Below are positions 63,538-64,000 of a stretch of 64,000 bases of DNA, piece after piece. The stretch is from contig OY755241.1 of NCBI GenBank assembly GCA_963576725.1, positions 54,932,484 through 54,996,483 on the forward strand, in the 5' to 3' direction. The notes beneath the pieces are model-generated. The model was not told the origin of the DNA. It saw only the letters and a program-made list of their open reading frames with translations, and did not search any database. Position 1 is the first letter of the stretch; each line of letters begins with the position of its first letter. The translations under genes and the position numbers were made by a program. This DNA comes from Azorinus chamasolen. Taxonomy: Eukaryota; Mollusca; Bivalvia; Cardiida; Solecurtidae.

Positions 63538-63752
63538 TTAACCAATTCCCTCACAGACTGTTTTCCGACCCAACCTCTTTGAATAAACATACTCAAAAGG
63601 AGCATTTAGCAGAGAAAAGAATTTTTTTAAAATTGAGTAGTTTTGAAACCATTGTGATAAGAGTATTTGCTCCTATGCTATTTATCACAATGGTTTCAAA
63701 AAGTGACTTTTACAGAGGCACCATAAGGCATCCATATGAGGGAATGGGTTAA
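63538..63752. mobile_element. TTAA-3 foldback
   Basis: Palindrome loop partly lost (GCTCCTATGCTATTTATCAC). Confidence 0.6.
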
Positions 63753-63990
63753 CTCTTTATCCCTTTCCCATATGCAAACGTGTTTTCACGCATTTGCAAA
63801 CAGAGTAGACCCAGATCAGACTGCTCCTAGAGGAACTCTGTTTGCTAACAGAATTTGATAGATCTGTTTCTTTACTTTCTAAAATGTCTACAATGTTCCA
63901 CCTTCCATATTTCTTTACAACTATTTTGTTAATGAATATTCAGTAGGTGCTGAAAAATGGCCTAGATATATAGAACAGGGAAGGGGTTAA
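63749..63990. mobile_element. TTAA-1 foldback
   Basis: Abuts the previous TTAA-3; hairpin right arm shortened. Confidence 0.6.
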
Positions 63991-64000
63991 TCCATCAATA

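Overview
The window looks like nuclear DNA of a bivalve mollusc. It is AT-rich and intron-rich, with domain-sized phase-1 exons, no operons, and a very dense load of short foldback transposons. Several repeat types resemble elements I associate with bivalve genomes: tandem blocks opening with AGCTCACCAGAGCAC, tandem blocks opening with AACAAGAGCACCGCAAG, and (ACGG)n-tailed repeats. The species cannot be fixed from the sequence alone.

One large gene on the minus strand fills 23.0-62.0 kb, and its 5' end lies beyond the right edge. I reconstructed 22 exons (61985 down to 23006) from splice sites and reading phase. They join into one uninterrupted frame of about 1559 codons. Domain order from the N-terminal side is: CCP, CCP, HYR, CCP, CCP-like, an unrecognised module with an RKRR site, GCC2/GCC3, GCC2/GCC3, a three-exon LamG/pentraxin-like fold, two EGFs, TSP1, CCP, a second unrecognised module, GCC2/GCC3, two small Ser/Thr stalk exons, one transmembrane helix, and a 262-residue cytoplasmic tail. 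The ectodomain recalls SVEP1/polydom. Unlike SVEP1 it ends in a membrane anchor and a kinase-free tail with eight YxxP and two YxxM motifs, five of the YxxP in a tandem peptide repeat. I read it as a cell-surface adhesion or recognition receptor that docks SH2 proteins.

At 1657-1766 there is a good candidate for the last coding exon of a plus-strand gene entering from the left, which would make the two genes convergent. The roughly 21 kb between them holds repeats: TTAA-ended foldbacks, a decayed LINE reverse transcriptase (7.2-8.2 kb), a 6.9-kb element with 35-bp inverted ends and an internal array of about 300-bp units (8220-15148), two blocks of about 164-bp units (16556-18998 and 19445-21016), and a perfect-looking 45-bp array (21126-21712).

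The introns are packed with foldback elements. I name them TTAA-1 to TTAA-4 (ends TTAACCC/GGGTTAA), TA-1 to TA-4 (TA-flanked, pogo/mariner-like ends), GTGG (a hairpin around GTTGTGACCACTCTTTAGAA) and PAL (GATTGGTCAGATTTGAG). Families with unrelated ends share nearly the same palindrome centre, GCTCCTATAGGAGC or GCTCCTGCAGGAGC. Other points to check are decayed copies of three exons' splice-donor edges lying just downstream of those exons, a foldback whose TTAA target overlaps the receptor stop codon, and a triple-nested insertion with its empty site present elsewhere in the window.
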